A DNA stretch of 8,592 nucleotides, from NCBI GenBank assembly GCA_031256755.1, contig JAIRPZ010000246.1, positions 1 to 8,592 on the forward strand. Direction: 5' to 3'. The notes beneath the pieces were generated by a model. It had not been told where the DNA came from. It worked only from the letters and a program-made list of their open reading frames with translations, and made no database searches. How positions within the stretch are numbered: position 1 is the first letter of the stretch; the number at the start of each line of letters is the position of its first letter. Below are positions 1 through 6,257 of this stretch, one piece after another. The stretch is from Planctomycetaceae bacterium (GTDB taxonomy: Bacteria > Planctomycetota > Planctomycetia > Pirellulales > Thermoguttaceae). A program made the position numbers and the translations under genes.

Positions 1-60
1 TACGGAAAGTTACGGAAGAAGAACTGGATTGTTGAACCGTCTCTGTCTGCCGTTGAATAA
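1..60 (+). other. possible 3' end of a plus-strand gene entering from the left
   Basis: Two plus-strand frames entering the window could be gene tails. Frame 1 is open for 19 codons and stops at TAA 58-60. Frame 3 reads RKVTEEELDC and stops at TGA 31-33. A gene converging on the regulator would fit the hairpin at 77-104. The fragment is too short to choose a frame or name a product, and it may be non-coding. Confidence 0.2.
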
Positions 61-76
61 CATTATCCGCCGGCAG

Positions 77-104
77 AAACGGGAGATGGATCCATTTCCC
101 GTTT
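77..104. terminator. hairpin just downstream of the sigma-54 activator gene
   Basis: AAACGGGA (77-84) pairs perfectly with TCCCGTTT (97-104). The stem continues inward through a G-T pair and ATG/CAT around a GATC loop, giving about 12 pairs on the plus strand. It begins 12 nt beyond the stop codon of the minus-strand regulator. The T-tracts are short on both sides (TTTT then CATTG on the plus strand, TTT then CTG on the minus strand), so it is an imperfect, possibly bidirectional, terminator between convergent genes. Confidence 0.45.
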
Positions 105-115
105 TCATTGTTCAA

Positions 116-1696
116 TCATTCCGCTTGTCCCTGAAATTCTTTCGGTTCAATTCCGTACCGGCTGATTTTATAGCGGATAATCCGGGAAGTTGTGCCGAGG
201 TCTTCAGCCGCCGCCGCCATGTTTCCCTTTGTCCGCTTCAATGCCTCAATAATCGCCGACTGCTCGACAACAGCAACGCGGTCATCCAGCGTTCCGCGAT
301 GAACAGAAGACATATCCCCGCTCTTGTTTTGACCGCTGCTCTTGCTTCCCTGAATATGCGGCGGCAAATGGTCGTCCCGGATAATGCCGTCCGTACATAA
401 CAAAACCGCCCGCTCAATCGTGTTTTCCAATTCCCGGACATTTCCTGTCCAGCGGTACTCCAAAAGGCGATCCGCCGCCAGCGGACTAATCTGTTTGATT
501 TCCTTGTTCATCCGTTTCGCATTGATTTCGATAAAATAGTTCGCCAAGAGAATAATATCGCTGCGGCGATCCCGCAACGGCGGAAGCACGATTGGAAAAA
601 CATTGATCCGGTAATACAAATCCTCCCGGAAATGCCCGTCCATAATCGCCTGTTCAAGGTTCCGGTTCGTTGCACAAATCAGCCGTATGTTTGCTTTTCG
701 GGGAACATTGCTGCCGACACGCTCAAAGGTACGCTCCTGCAAAACACGCAGCAGTTTGACCTGAATCTGCGGCGTAAAATCGCCGATTTCGTCCAGAAAA
801 AGCGAACCGCCGTCCGCTTCTTCGACCCGCCCCTTCCGCTGCGAAATGGCACCGGTAAAAGCACCCTTTTCATGTCCGAAAAGTTCGCTTTCCAACAGGT
901 TTTCGTTCAATGCCGCACAATTCACTTTGACAAACGGTTTGCCGGTTCGCGGACTTGCTGCGTGAATGGCGTGGGCAACAAGTTCTTTGCCGGTGCCGGA
1001 TTCCCCCCGAATCAATACCGTTGTATCGCTGGGCGCAACCTGATAAATAGCCTGATACACTTCCCTCATCACCATGGAATGACCGATGAGGTTTTCCGGC
1101 CGGAACCGCTGCAATTCCTCTTTGAGACGGGCGTTTTCCGCTTCGAGAGTGCTTTGAATTTCGGAAGTCATCCGTTTGATTTTGACATCGTAAGCGATCA
1201 TGCTGGCAATGATTTTCAGGATTTGCAAATCGTGATCCAGTGCATCGGAATCGTTCTCATATTTTTTGTCAACGGAAAGCGTGCCGAGAACTTCTTTTTC
1301 ACAGACAATCGGTACGCAGATAAAACTGATTTCTTCTTTTACTTTTTTCCGCCGGTTGTAAATCCGGTCGAGAAACATCGGTTCTTCGGAGATTTTCGGA
1401 ATGGCAATCGGTCTGCCGGTTTCGATGACCTGACCGACAATCCCTTCGCCGCGGCGGTAAGTTAATCTTCCTTTTTCGTAGGGGGTGGCATCGTGGGCAA
1501 CGTCAAGGATTAACCCTTCTTTATCCGGTGTTACGAGAAGAATGATGCCGCGTGTCATGCCGAGTTTATCGTGCAGAATATCGAGGGTCTGGACAAGGAT
1601 GCCGTGCTGATCGGATTCGGAACCGATCAGACGGCTGACGGCTAAAATTGTTTCGAGTTCAGTTTCTCTGCGTGAAGGAGAGAGGGCGGTGTTCAT
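116..1696 (-). CDS. NifA/PspF-type sigma-54-dependent transcriptional activator (GAF + AAA+ + Fis HTH)
   Basis: This 526-residue bacterial enhancer-binding protein would use ATP hydrolysis to open sigma-54 RNA polymerase complexes. A GAF sensor domain covers about residues 15-170. A coiled linker (about 175-198) leads to the AAA+ domain: Walker A GESGTGKE at 231-238, the sigma-54 contact loop GAFTGA at 278-283, Walker B GGSLFLDEIGD at 296-306, and FREDLYYR near 356-363. A Fis-type helix-turn-helix lies at about 480-515. An in-frame ATG lies 114 nt further upstream (1810), but the promoter at 1746-1773 would start RNA near 1739, so the ATG at 1694-1696 is preferred. No clear Shine-Dalgarno sequence precedes it. 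The architecture matches NifA-family proteins, but no nitrogenase genes are present, and I do not see the cysteine signature of oxygen-sensitive NifA. The GAF ligand and target genes are unknown. Two palindromes in its promoter suggest autoregulation or control by another dimeric factor. Confidence 0.9.
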   Translation of the reverse strand: MNTALSPSRRETELETILAVSRLIGSESDQHGILVQTLDILHDKLGMTRGIILLVTPDKEGLILDVAHDATPYEKGRLTYRRGEGIVGQVIETGRPIAIPKISEEPMFLDRIYNRRKKVKEEISFICVPIVCEKEVLGTLSVDKKYENDSDALDHDLQILKIIASMIAYDVKIKRMTSEIQSTLEAENARLKEELQRFRPENLIGHSMVMREVYQAIYQVAPSDTTVLIRGESGTGKELVAHAIHAASPRTGKPFVKVNCAALNENLLESELFGHEKGAFTGAISQRKGRVEEADGGSLFLDEIGDFTPQIQVKLLRVLQERTFERVGSNVPRKANIRLICATNRNLEQAIMDGHFREDLYYRINVFPIVLPPLRDRRSDIILLANYFIEINAKRMNKEIKQISPLAADRLLEYRWTGNVRELENTIERAVLLCTDGIIRDDHLPPHIQGSKSSGQNKSGDMSSVHRGTLDDRVAVVEQSAIIEALKRTKGNMAAAAEDLGTTSRIIRYKISRYGIEPKEFQGQAE

Positions 1697-1698
1697 TG

Positions 1699-1713
1699 CG
1701 GAACAAATTTGTT
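1699..1713. promoter_or_regulatory. operator-like palindrome, proximal copy
   Basis: CGGAACAAATTTGTT contains the perfect 12-bp palindrome AACAAATTTGTT (1702-1713). It lies 2 bp upstream of the regulator's start codon, in the predicted 5' leader. It shares its core and left flank with the copy at 1754-1769. The binding protein is unknown. Confidence 0.5.
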
Positions 1714-1745
1714 GATTAGTATGCGTCAATTTTGTCGGCGGCGGT

Positions 1746-1773
1746 ATTGTAGCGGACAAATTTGTTCCGTCAA
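1746..1773 (-). promoter_or_regulatory. sigma-70-type promoter of the sigma-54 activator gene
   Basis: Read on the minus strand this is TTGACG (1773-1768), a 16-bp spacer, then TACAAT (1751-1746). The predicted RNA start is near 1739, giving a leader of about 43 nt before the ATG at 1696. The site lies in the 132-bp gap between the reductase stop and the regulator start, so the regulator need not depend on transcription from the reductase. A palindrome fills the spacer. Confidence 0.6.
1754..1769. promoter_or_regulatory. operator-like palindrome, distal copy inside the promoter
   Basis: CGGACAAATTTGTTCC (1754-1769, next base G excluded from the count only for symmetry) has the perfect core ACAAATTTGT at 1756-1765. 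It equals the ideal palindrome CGGAACAAATTTGTTCCG less one base. It occupies the spacer between the -35 and -10 boxes. Its centre is 53 bp from that of the proximal copy, about five helical turns, so the two sites would face the same side of the DNA. Confidence 0.55.
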
Positions 1774-1828
1774 GGGCGGTATTCGGGATTTTACACCGCG
1801 ATTTCTTCAAGGCGGAACGCCGGAAGTC

Positions 1829-2875
1829 CTATTCGCTTGATGCCAAGTACCGCTCCGCATCAATGGCAGCCATACATCCGCCGGCTGCCGCTGTGTTTGC
1901 CTGACGATAATAATCATCCGTCACATCACCGGCAGCAAACACGCCCAGTACATTGGTGTTCGACCGGAACGGAATCGGACGGGCAATGTACCCTTTTTCA
2001 GTCAGTGCCACCTTGCCGTTCAGAAATTTCGTGTTCGGCGTATGCCCGACTGCCACAAAAACACCGGAAACAGCAATTTCCCGATCCGGCTCGCCCACCG
2101 TACTTTCCAGCAGCAGACCGGTGACTCCGTCCTGATCGTTTCCTAATATCTCTTTTGGAATCCGGTTCCAGACAATTTCAATCTTCGAATGTTCTTCTGC
2201 ACGTTTCGCACTGATTCTGGAAGCGCGGAATTCGTTCCGGCGGTGAATCAGATAAATTTTTTCGCCGAAATTCGCCAGTTGAAGGGCTTCTTCGACCGCC
2301 GCATCGCCGCCGCCGACAACGGCAATCGGTTTATTACGGTAGCGGGGCAAACTGCCGTCGCAAATCGCACACGCACTCACCCCTTTGTTTTTGAACCGGT
2401 TTTCCGAAGGCAGACCGAGATAATTGGCACTTGCGCCGGTGGCGATGATAACCGTTTTGGTTTCGTACACATTGCCGGTCAAACCGATGAGTTTGTACGG
2501 CGTGCTGGAAAAATCGACATCCGCCACGTCATCGGTAACCACTCTGGAACCGAAATGCACGGCTTGTGCGCGGATCAGTTCTACGAGTTCCGGACCGGTA
2601 ATTCCTTTCGCATCTTCCGCGTGCGGCGGCAGCATATCGAGGCGGTTGCCCGGCACGGCGGATTCGAGAAATCCGCCGATGTTGCCGGGGGGAAAACCGG
2701 GGAAATTTTCGACATCACAAGTCAGCGCAAGTTGTCCCATCGGCAGTGTACTTCTGTCTTGGTTTTCTTGCGTTACCGCCCCTTCGATAACAAGGGGGGC
2801 AAGAGCGGCACGGGCAGCATAAACGGCTGCTGTCCAAGCGGCAGGTCCGCTGCCGATAATAATCACATTTTCCAT
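1829..2875 (-). CDS. trxB: thioredoxin reductase (NADPH), with a 28-residue insertion
   Basis: This 348-residue flavoprotein would pass electrons from NADPH via FAD to thioredoxin in the cytoplasm. The FAD-binding motif GSGPAAW is at 8-14. The redox-active pair Cys169/Cys172 is in CAICDG. The NADPH motif GGGDAAVEEA is at 188-197, followed by HRR at 211-213. The second FAD motif, GVFAAGDVTDD, is at 311-321. The start at 2875 puts the Rossmann motif at the very N-terminus. A start 24 nt upstream (2899) is also open, but AGAAG a few bases before 2875 is a plausible ribosome site. Ordinary bacterial enzymes go from the NFPGFP motif directly to the GITGPEL motif. Here about 28 residues (63-90) separate them, making the protein longer than the usual 310-320. 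All catalytic motifs remain. It is the upstream gene of the minus-strand pair and has its own promoter near 2922-2930. Confidence 0.92.
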   Translation of the reverse strand: MENVIIIGSGPAAWTAAVYAARAALAPLVIEGAVTQENQDRSTLPMGQLALTCDVENFPGFPPGNIGGFLESAVPGNRLDMLPPHAEDAKGITGPELVELIRAQAVHFGSRVVTDDVADVDFSSTPYKLIGLTGNVYETKTVIIATGASANYLGLPSENRFKNKGVSACAICDGSLPRYRNKPIAVVGGGDAAVEEALQLANFGEKIYLIHRRNEFRASRISAKRAEEHSKIEIVWNRIPKEILGNDQDGVTGLLLESTVGEPDREIAVSGVFVAVGHTPNTKFLNGKVALTEKGYIARPIPFRSNTNVLGVFAAGDVTDDYYRQANTAAAGGCMAAIDAERYLASSE

Positions 2876-2921
2876 AATTTCTTCTGAAATTGCATGCAAG
2901 CGTTACAGGTTGTTGAAAGCC

Positions 2922-2930
2922 ATTGTACCA
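2922..2930 (-). promoter_or_regulatory. extended -10 promoter of trxB
   Basis: On the minus strand the sequence reads TGG-TACAAT, an extended -10 element (TGn followed by the hexamer). RNA would start near 2915, giving a leader of about 40 nt before the trxB ATG. No good -35 box lies at the normal spacing, as is common for extended -10 promoters. Confidence 0.45.
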
Positions 2931-3003
2931 CAACTTCCGAAAAATAGATATTGCGGCACAAAATAAATGCTGCCGGCGTTGCTGCGGTGTACCGCTGCCG
3001 TGC

Positions 3004-3031
3004 TTGACAAAAAAGAAAAAAACGGTAAAAC
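3004..3031 (+). promoter_or_regulatory. promoter of the secreted propeller-like gene
   Basis: A perfect TTGACA (3004-3009) is followed after 16 bp by TAAAAC (3026-3031), a moderate -10 box. The A-rich spacer is typical of strong promoters. RNA would start near 3038, about 37 nt before the ATG. It faces away from the trxB promoter in the same 199-bp divergent gap. Confidence 0.45.
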
Positions 3032-3074
3032 CGCAAAATCGTCATAATTTCACTCCCGTTGCGGAGCAGCCATA

Positions 3075-4454
3075 ATGCCCTGTTCGTTTTTTGCCGGATT
3101 CATCACGGCGGCGGTTTTGTTTTATGCGGCAGAAACGCCGTGCCGCATTGAAATCCGTGAACAAGGAACCAATGACCCCGTGCCGCTGGTCGAACTGCGG
3201 ACAACCCATCAGCAACGGTTTGTTTCCGATAATGCCGGTGTCATTGCCGTTGATTCGCCGGAGTTGATGAATCAGGAGGTCTGGTTCGATGTCAACGGAT
3301 ACGGGTACGATGTCAAACCGGACGCTTTCGGCAGTAAGGGTGTCCGCCTTGTACCGGAATACGGAAAGACGTTACGAATTGACGTGCAGCGGAAGAATAT
3401 CGCCAAACGTCTCGGACGCTTGACCGGAGCCGGATTGTTTGCCGAAAGTCAAAAATGCAGCCGCGAACCGTTTCCGGCGGAACCGGAAACCGGCGTTTTC
3501 GGCTGCGACAGCGTACAGAACGCCGTTTATAAAGGACGTTTATTTTGGATTTGGGGGGACACAACGCTGCCGCATTATCCGCTCGGTATTTTTCACGCAA
3601 CAGGGGCAACAACGAAAATCCGTCCGTTTGATCCGCTGAAAGTACCGCTGCGGTTAAAGTATTCGTATTTTACGGATTCCGCCGGCAAGCCCCGCAGTGT
3701 TGCGGTCATGCCGGGCCGCGGTCCCACTTGGTTAAGCGGACTCGTTGTGCTGCCGGACAAGAACGGAACGGAACATTTGGTTGCCGGTTATGCAAAAATC
3801 ACCCCGCCGCTTGAAATAGATGAATTCGGACTGTGCCGGTGGAATGACGCTGCGGAATCGTTTGAGAAACTGCGGACGGTCTGGACGAAAAACAAAAACA
3901 ATCCTGAACCGCCGGTTCTGCCGGAAGGTCATGCTTCGCTGGGAACGGACAAAGACGGAAAACGCCGGGTGCTGTTCGGCAACCCGTTTCCGGTGCTGCG
4001 TTGTCCGGCATCTTACGAAGCGTTTCTGAATCCTGAAACGTGGGAACGGCTGACACCGCAGAAAACGGTGCGGTCGGCGGCGGGAAATGTGCCGGTGGAG
4101 CCGCATACGGGTTCGATCGGCTGGAGCGGATACCGGAAAAAATGGATTGCCGTTTTTTCGCAGAAGTCCGGCAAACCGGCGGCATTCGGCGAAATATGGT
4201 ATGCGGAGGCGGACGATCCGGCGGGACCATGGGAAAACGCCGTTAAAATCTTATCGCACGGGAACTACACGTTTTACAATCCGCGGCTGCATACGGAGTG
4301 TTTGGAGGCGGATTCAAAATTCCTGCTGTTTGAAGGCACATTTTCGGCGATGTTTGCCGACCGTCCGCAGCCGGTTCCGCGTTATGACTACAATCAGTTG
4401 TTATACCGTCTTGATTTGGACGACCCGGCACTCAAACCGGCTTCAAACAAATAA
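3075..4454 (+). CDS. secreted protein: transthyretin-like N-terminal domain plus DUF4185-like beta-propeller
   Basis: This is a 459-residue exported protein. GGAG (3063-3066) lies 8 nt before the ATG. A hydrophobic signal peptide spans about residues 4-19, with a possible signal-peptidase I site after the YAAE region; no lipobox is obvious. Residues 23-105 look like a small beta-sandwich of the carboxypeptidase-regulatory/transthyretin type (IEIREQ, then DNAGVIAVD and VWFDVNGYGY). From about 137 to the end, Trp/Gly-rich repeats resemble five-bladed propellers of the DUF4185/glycosidase-like class: FWIWGDTTLP (157-166), YPLGIFHATGA (168-178), GPTWLSGL (216-223), EPHTGSIGWSGY (342-353), EIWYAEADDPAGPW (373-386) and YNPRLHTE (401-408). 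Such proteins may act on polysaccharides outside the cytoplasm, but I cannot name a substrate or point to proven catalytic residues. It appears complete and monocistronic. Confidence 0.75.
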   Translation: MPCSFFAGFITAAVLFYAAETPCRIEIREQGTNDPVPLVELRTTHQQRFVSDNAGVIAVDSPELMNQEVWFDVNGYGYDVKPDAFGSKGVRLVPEYGKTLRIDVQRKNIAKRLGRLTGAGLFAESQKCSREPFPAEPETGVFGCDSVQNAVYKGRLFWIWGDTTLPHYPLGIFHATGATTKIRPFDPLKVPLRLKYSYFTDSAGKPRSVAVMPGRGPTWLSGLVVLPDKNGTEHLVAGYAKITPPLEIDEFGLCRWNDAAESFEKLRTVWTKNKNNPEPPVLPEGHASLGTDKDGKRRVLFGNPFPVLRCPASYEAFLNPETWERLTPQKTVRSAAGNVPVEPHTGSIGWSGYRKKWIAVFSQKSGKPAAFGEIWYAEADDPAGPWENAVKILSHGNYTFYNPRLHTECLEADSKFLLFEGTFSAMFADRPQPVPRYDYNQLLYRLDLDDPALKPASNK

Positions 4455-4471
4455 GCGGGCTGAATAAACAG

Positions 4472-4492
4472 GGCGAATAAGTGTTGTTCGCC
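4472..4492. terminator. weak hairpin between convergent genes
   Basis: GGCGAA (4472-4477) pairs with TTCGCC (4487-4492) across a 9-nt loop, in the 54-bp gap between two convergent stop codons. A run of six T's follows only at 4505-4510, 12 nt after the stem, so it would be a weak terminator for the plus-strand gene. Confidence 0.3.
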
Positions 4493-4508
4493 TTGCCGCA
4501 TCTGTTTT

Positions 4509-4943
4509 TTACCGGCGGCGTTTTTTTTGATACATTAACCAGACAATAAAGGAGAGCGTTGCTGCTGTTTCAATGATAACGGCGGCAAGTACCGGTACAC
4601 TGACGGATTGACCGGCGAAAAACCAGTTGCAAAAGAGAAAAACGCTGCCGGACAGAACTCCGCACAACGCTTCTGTCAGCGGATAGCGGACACTGATTGG
4701 TTTGCGGCAATCCCGGCATTTTCCTTTTAACCAAAGCCAGCCGAAGACCGGTACATTGTCGAACCACCGGATCGGATGGCGGCACTGCGGACAATGAGAC
4801 GGCGGATACAATAAACTTTTTCCGGCAGGCAGACGATAGACGGCGACATTCAAAAAACTGCCGATGCATGAGCCGAAGACCGCGAACCAAACGCAGAGAA
4901 CAGCCGTTACCGCAGGGTCTTGTGTGATTTCAGGGATTTGCAT
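4509..4943 (-). CDS. stand-alone prepilin peptidase N-terminal (A24 methylase-type, DiS_P_DiS) domain protein
   Basis: This 144-residue membrane protein begins with a hydrophobic segment (about 12-34) carrying the family motif GSFLNV (28-33), then VYRLPAGKS. Two zinc-type cysteine pairs follow, CPQC (51-54) and CRDC (76-79), with the conserved WFDNVPVFGWL between them. Next come KPISVRYPLTE and two more membrane segments (about 93-112 and 115-137). In full-length prepilin peptidases (PilD/GspO) this region methylates the processed pilin N-terminus and precedes the aspartic protease. Here the protein ends in a basic tail (KKRRR) where the first catalytic Asp region would begin, and only 54 bp separate it from the next gene, so the protease half is absent. 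It could be a partner to a full peptidase elsewhere or a truncated gene. A GTG at 4991 would add 16 residues; ATG 4943 better fits the usual short tail before the first helix. Neither has a convincing Shine-Dalgarno. Confidence 0.8.
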   Translation of the reverse strand: MQIPEITQDPAVTAVLCVWFAVFGSCIGSFLNVAVYRLPAGKSLLYPPSHCPQCRHPIRWFDNVPVFGWLWLKGKCRDCRKPISVRYPLTEALCGVLSGSVFLFCNWFFAGQSVSVPVLAAVIIETAATLSFIVWLMYQKKRRR

Positions 4944-5003
4944 AGATGGGGAATGATTAGGAAAGAAGAGTACCGCTGTGTACGGTGTCACTTCTCATTT
5001 TTA

Positions 5004-5032
5004 ATTATCAATGATCCGTTATCTATTATCAA
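5004..5032 (-). promoter_or_regulatory. possible promoter for the prepilin-peptidase-like gene
   Basis: On the minus strand: TTGATA (5032-5027), 17-bp spacer, GATAAT (5009-5004). RNA would begin near 4997, leaving about 54 nt before ATG 4943, or only about 6 nt before the alternative GTG at 4991. The boxes lie inside the AT-rich repeat cluster, so the match could be partly chance. Confidence 0.35.
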
Positions 5033-5053
5033 TTCCCCGCGGCAGCCGCATGC

Positions 5054-5085
5054 CTGCCGGTGCTAGCCGCACGGGCAGTATTTTT
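5054..5085 (+). terminator. terminator-like GC hairpin with T-tract
   Basis: CTGCCGGTGC (5054-5063) pairs with GCACGGGCAG (5069-5078) with one mismatch and a 5-nt loop, then TATTTTT (5079-5085). In form this is a rho-independent terminator on the plus strand, but no plus-strand gene lies just upstream. It may be part of the intergenic repeat or insulate what follows. Confidence 0.35.
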
Positions 5086-5141
5086 AATTGACAATGGAGA
5101 ATTGATAATTAGAAAGAGAAATAAAACAAACAATCCTGAAA

Positions 5142-5214
5142 ATCCTTGTATGATATTATGCAGTGGTAGTGATTTCCCGCAAATCACTACCACTGCATAA
5201 TATCATACAAGGAT
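5142..5214. repeat. perfect 34-bp inverted repeat with 5-nt loop
   Basis: The arm at 5142-5175 (starts ATCCTTGTATGATATTATGC, ends GTAGTGATTT) is the exact reverse complement of 5181-5214. The loop is CCCGC (5176-5180). Pairing stops exactly at 5141/5215. No T-run follows, so it is not a normal terminator. The right arm runs without a break into the coiled-coil gene remnant, while the left arm borders non-coding DNA. It could be a strong cruciform or RNA hairpin, the trace of a fold-back duplication, or an amplification/assembly artefact. Confidence 0.95.
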
Positions 5215-5737
5215 GCCGCTATCGCCGCAGCAAAGGCGGCGGCAGAAGCCGAAGCATTAAAAGCAAAACAAGAAGCCGAAAAGCGCAAAAGAAAAAGCAG
5301 ATGCCGCCAAACCGGAAGTATCGTTGACAACTTAATTAAAAATTGCCGGTTTCGAGAATGAGAATTGGGCATGGCAGACCGAAAAGATGCTTAACTACGG
5401 TACTGCCGATTTGATGAAAGCGTTTCAGAACGCAGACGAATTTGATAAACCGGAAGTCAAAAAGCAAATTGCCGTGAAGCAAAACGAAATTAAAAGTAAA
5501 ATATTTGTTATGCCGTTGTGCAAATATCAGGCGGTCAAAACTGATGTTAACGGAAATCAAAGCAGTTCTATGTTTGTCTTACTTTCCTCGCTTAATATCG
5601 ATGCCGCACTTAACACCAATGATTTGGCGGCACGTTCTTTTTCACTTTTACGGCAGTTGCAACTTTTCGTAACGTTTAATAGAGACGCAGCGATGCCGCC
5701 TCTGTGCCGGTGCGCCATACAGCAATTTACCGAATGA
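5212..5737 (+). pseudogene. broken Ala/Glu/Lys-rich (coiled-coil) protein gene, unidentified family
   Basis: From 5212 one frame encodes an Ala/Glu/Lys-rich helix (DAAIAAAKAAAEAEALKAKQ onward), typical of a coiled coil or stalk. Near 5287, in an A-run, the sensible reading moves to the next frame (KEKADAAKPEVSLTT) and meets TAA at 5333-5335. The same frame then resumes directly as LKIAGFENENWAWQTEKML and stays open to the TGA ending at 5737. So at least one frameshift and one in-frame stop interrupt it. The best-preserved part is 5336-5580, which is acidic/basic and non-membrane. Coding character fades after about 5640. The 5' end merges into the right arm of the 34-bp repeat, so no start is visible. 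An ATG at 5387 could theoretically yield a 116-residue product. I do not recognise the family. Confidence 0.5.
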
Positions 5738-5754
5738 AACCCGTGATGATGTTT

Positions 5755-6251
5755 CAACCGGCGTTCTTCAAACGTCTTGCCGGTTTTTTCGGCGTAAAGA
5801 ATCTCATCGCCGTAAATCGTGCATCCGTAAGCCCCGCGCCCGTCACATTCAATAGAACGCTGCGAGTCGTCCCGCAAATCATATTCAATCGTGAACGTGT
5901 CTTCGTTCTCGCCAATCCAATCACCGGAGATGAGCAGTTTATCCGGCTCATCTGCACGATAAGCAATGCGGTAGATAAACGCTCCGGGTATTTCAATGGT
6001 ATGGTCGCCGCTGGTGTCGTGAACGTGAACAACATCTTGAAATTCACCGACAGCAAGGCGGTCTTTATAAACGAAGCCGGAACGTGCAATCCGCATCGAA
6101 ACAGACGGCGATAATTCCTGCAATGTTTGCCCGTCCGTCCGGCGTTTGTATTTTGTCCGGTTATAACGATAATAACGGCAGTCATTACGACCATTTTCGG
6201 CAGTATGTCTGTAATATCCTCCGTTGCGTCGGCGAAAACATCGGTTATAAT
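5755..6251 (-). pseudogene. remnant of a beta-rich (propeller-like) gene, frameshifted
   Basis: Reading leftwards, the frame open from 6251 gives an acidic stretch (TDVFADATEDITDILPKM), then a hydrophobic segment (MVVMTAVIIVITG), then NTNAGRTGK. At the tandem CCGTCCGTCC (6131-6140) the plausible reading shifts frame to DGQTLQELSPSV. It continues as a convincing beta-rich stretch (VHVHDTSGDHTIEIPG, KLLISGDWIGE, FTIEYDLRDD, GCTIYGDEILYAEK) to about 5755. Adding back one GGAC unit joins both parts into one continuous frame, so slippage loss of a 4-mer is the simplest explanation. No ribosome site or natural C-terminus is clear, and downstream to 5557 the frame is open but unconvincing. The strands alternate, each side of 5560-5755 favouring a different one, which marks a junction. 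Function unknown. Confidence 0.45.
6224..6251 (+). promoter_or_regulatory. promoter abutting the radical SAM start codon (possible leaderless mRNA)
   Basis: A perfect TATAAT (6246-6251) is preceded after 16 bp by TTGCGT (6224-6229, weak). Normal spacing puts the first transcribed base at about 6258, the A of the radical SAM ATG. No Shine-Dalgarno precedes that ATG, consistent with leaderless translation. Confidence 0.45.
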
Positions 6252-6257
6252 TCAGAT

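Larger units (their letters stand above)
4998..5112. repeat. palindromic intergenic cluster: AT-rich repeats flanking GC-rich hairpins
   Basis: TTTTTAATTATCAAT (4998-5012) recurs as TTTTTAATTGACAAT (5081-5095), matching at 13 of 15 positions. CTATTATCAATTCC (5023-5036) is nearly the reverse complement of GAGAATTGATAATTAG (5097-5112). Between these lie two GC-rich hairpins: GCGGC-A-GCCGC (5039-5049) and the stem at 5054-5078. The arrangement resembles a dispersed intergenic repeat or a decayed miniature element. Whether other genome copies exist cannot be seen here. Confidence 0.45.

Noticed and set aside
632..1465. Long plus-strand open frame (277 codons) opposite the sigma-54 activator
   Set aside because: It is the antisense shadow of a gene with all its domain motifs, and its own translation is Phe/Arg-rich with no recognisable pattern.
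2189..2887. Plus-strand open frame of 232 codons opposite thioredoxin reductase
   Set aside because: Antisense shadow of trxB, with no motif or ribosome site.
5142..5214. Integron attC site, CRISPR repeat or terminator
   Set aside because: There are no attC core motifs, no repeated spacer-repeat units and no T-run after the stem.
5187..5372. Minus-strand 61-codon frame with an Ala-rich segment
   Set aside because: It is the reverse of the Ala/Glu/Lys-rich remnant and begins within non-conserved sequence, so composition alone explains it.
5704..6114. Plus-strand open frame of 136 codons
   Set aside because: Its opposite strand reads far more like protein (beta-rich, acidic). The plus frame looks like a shadow.
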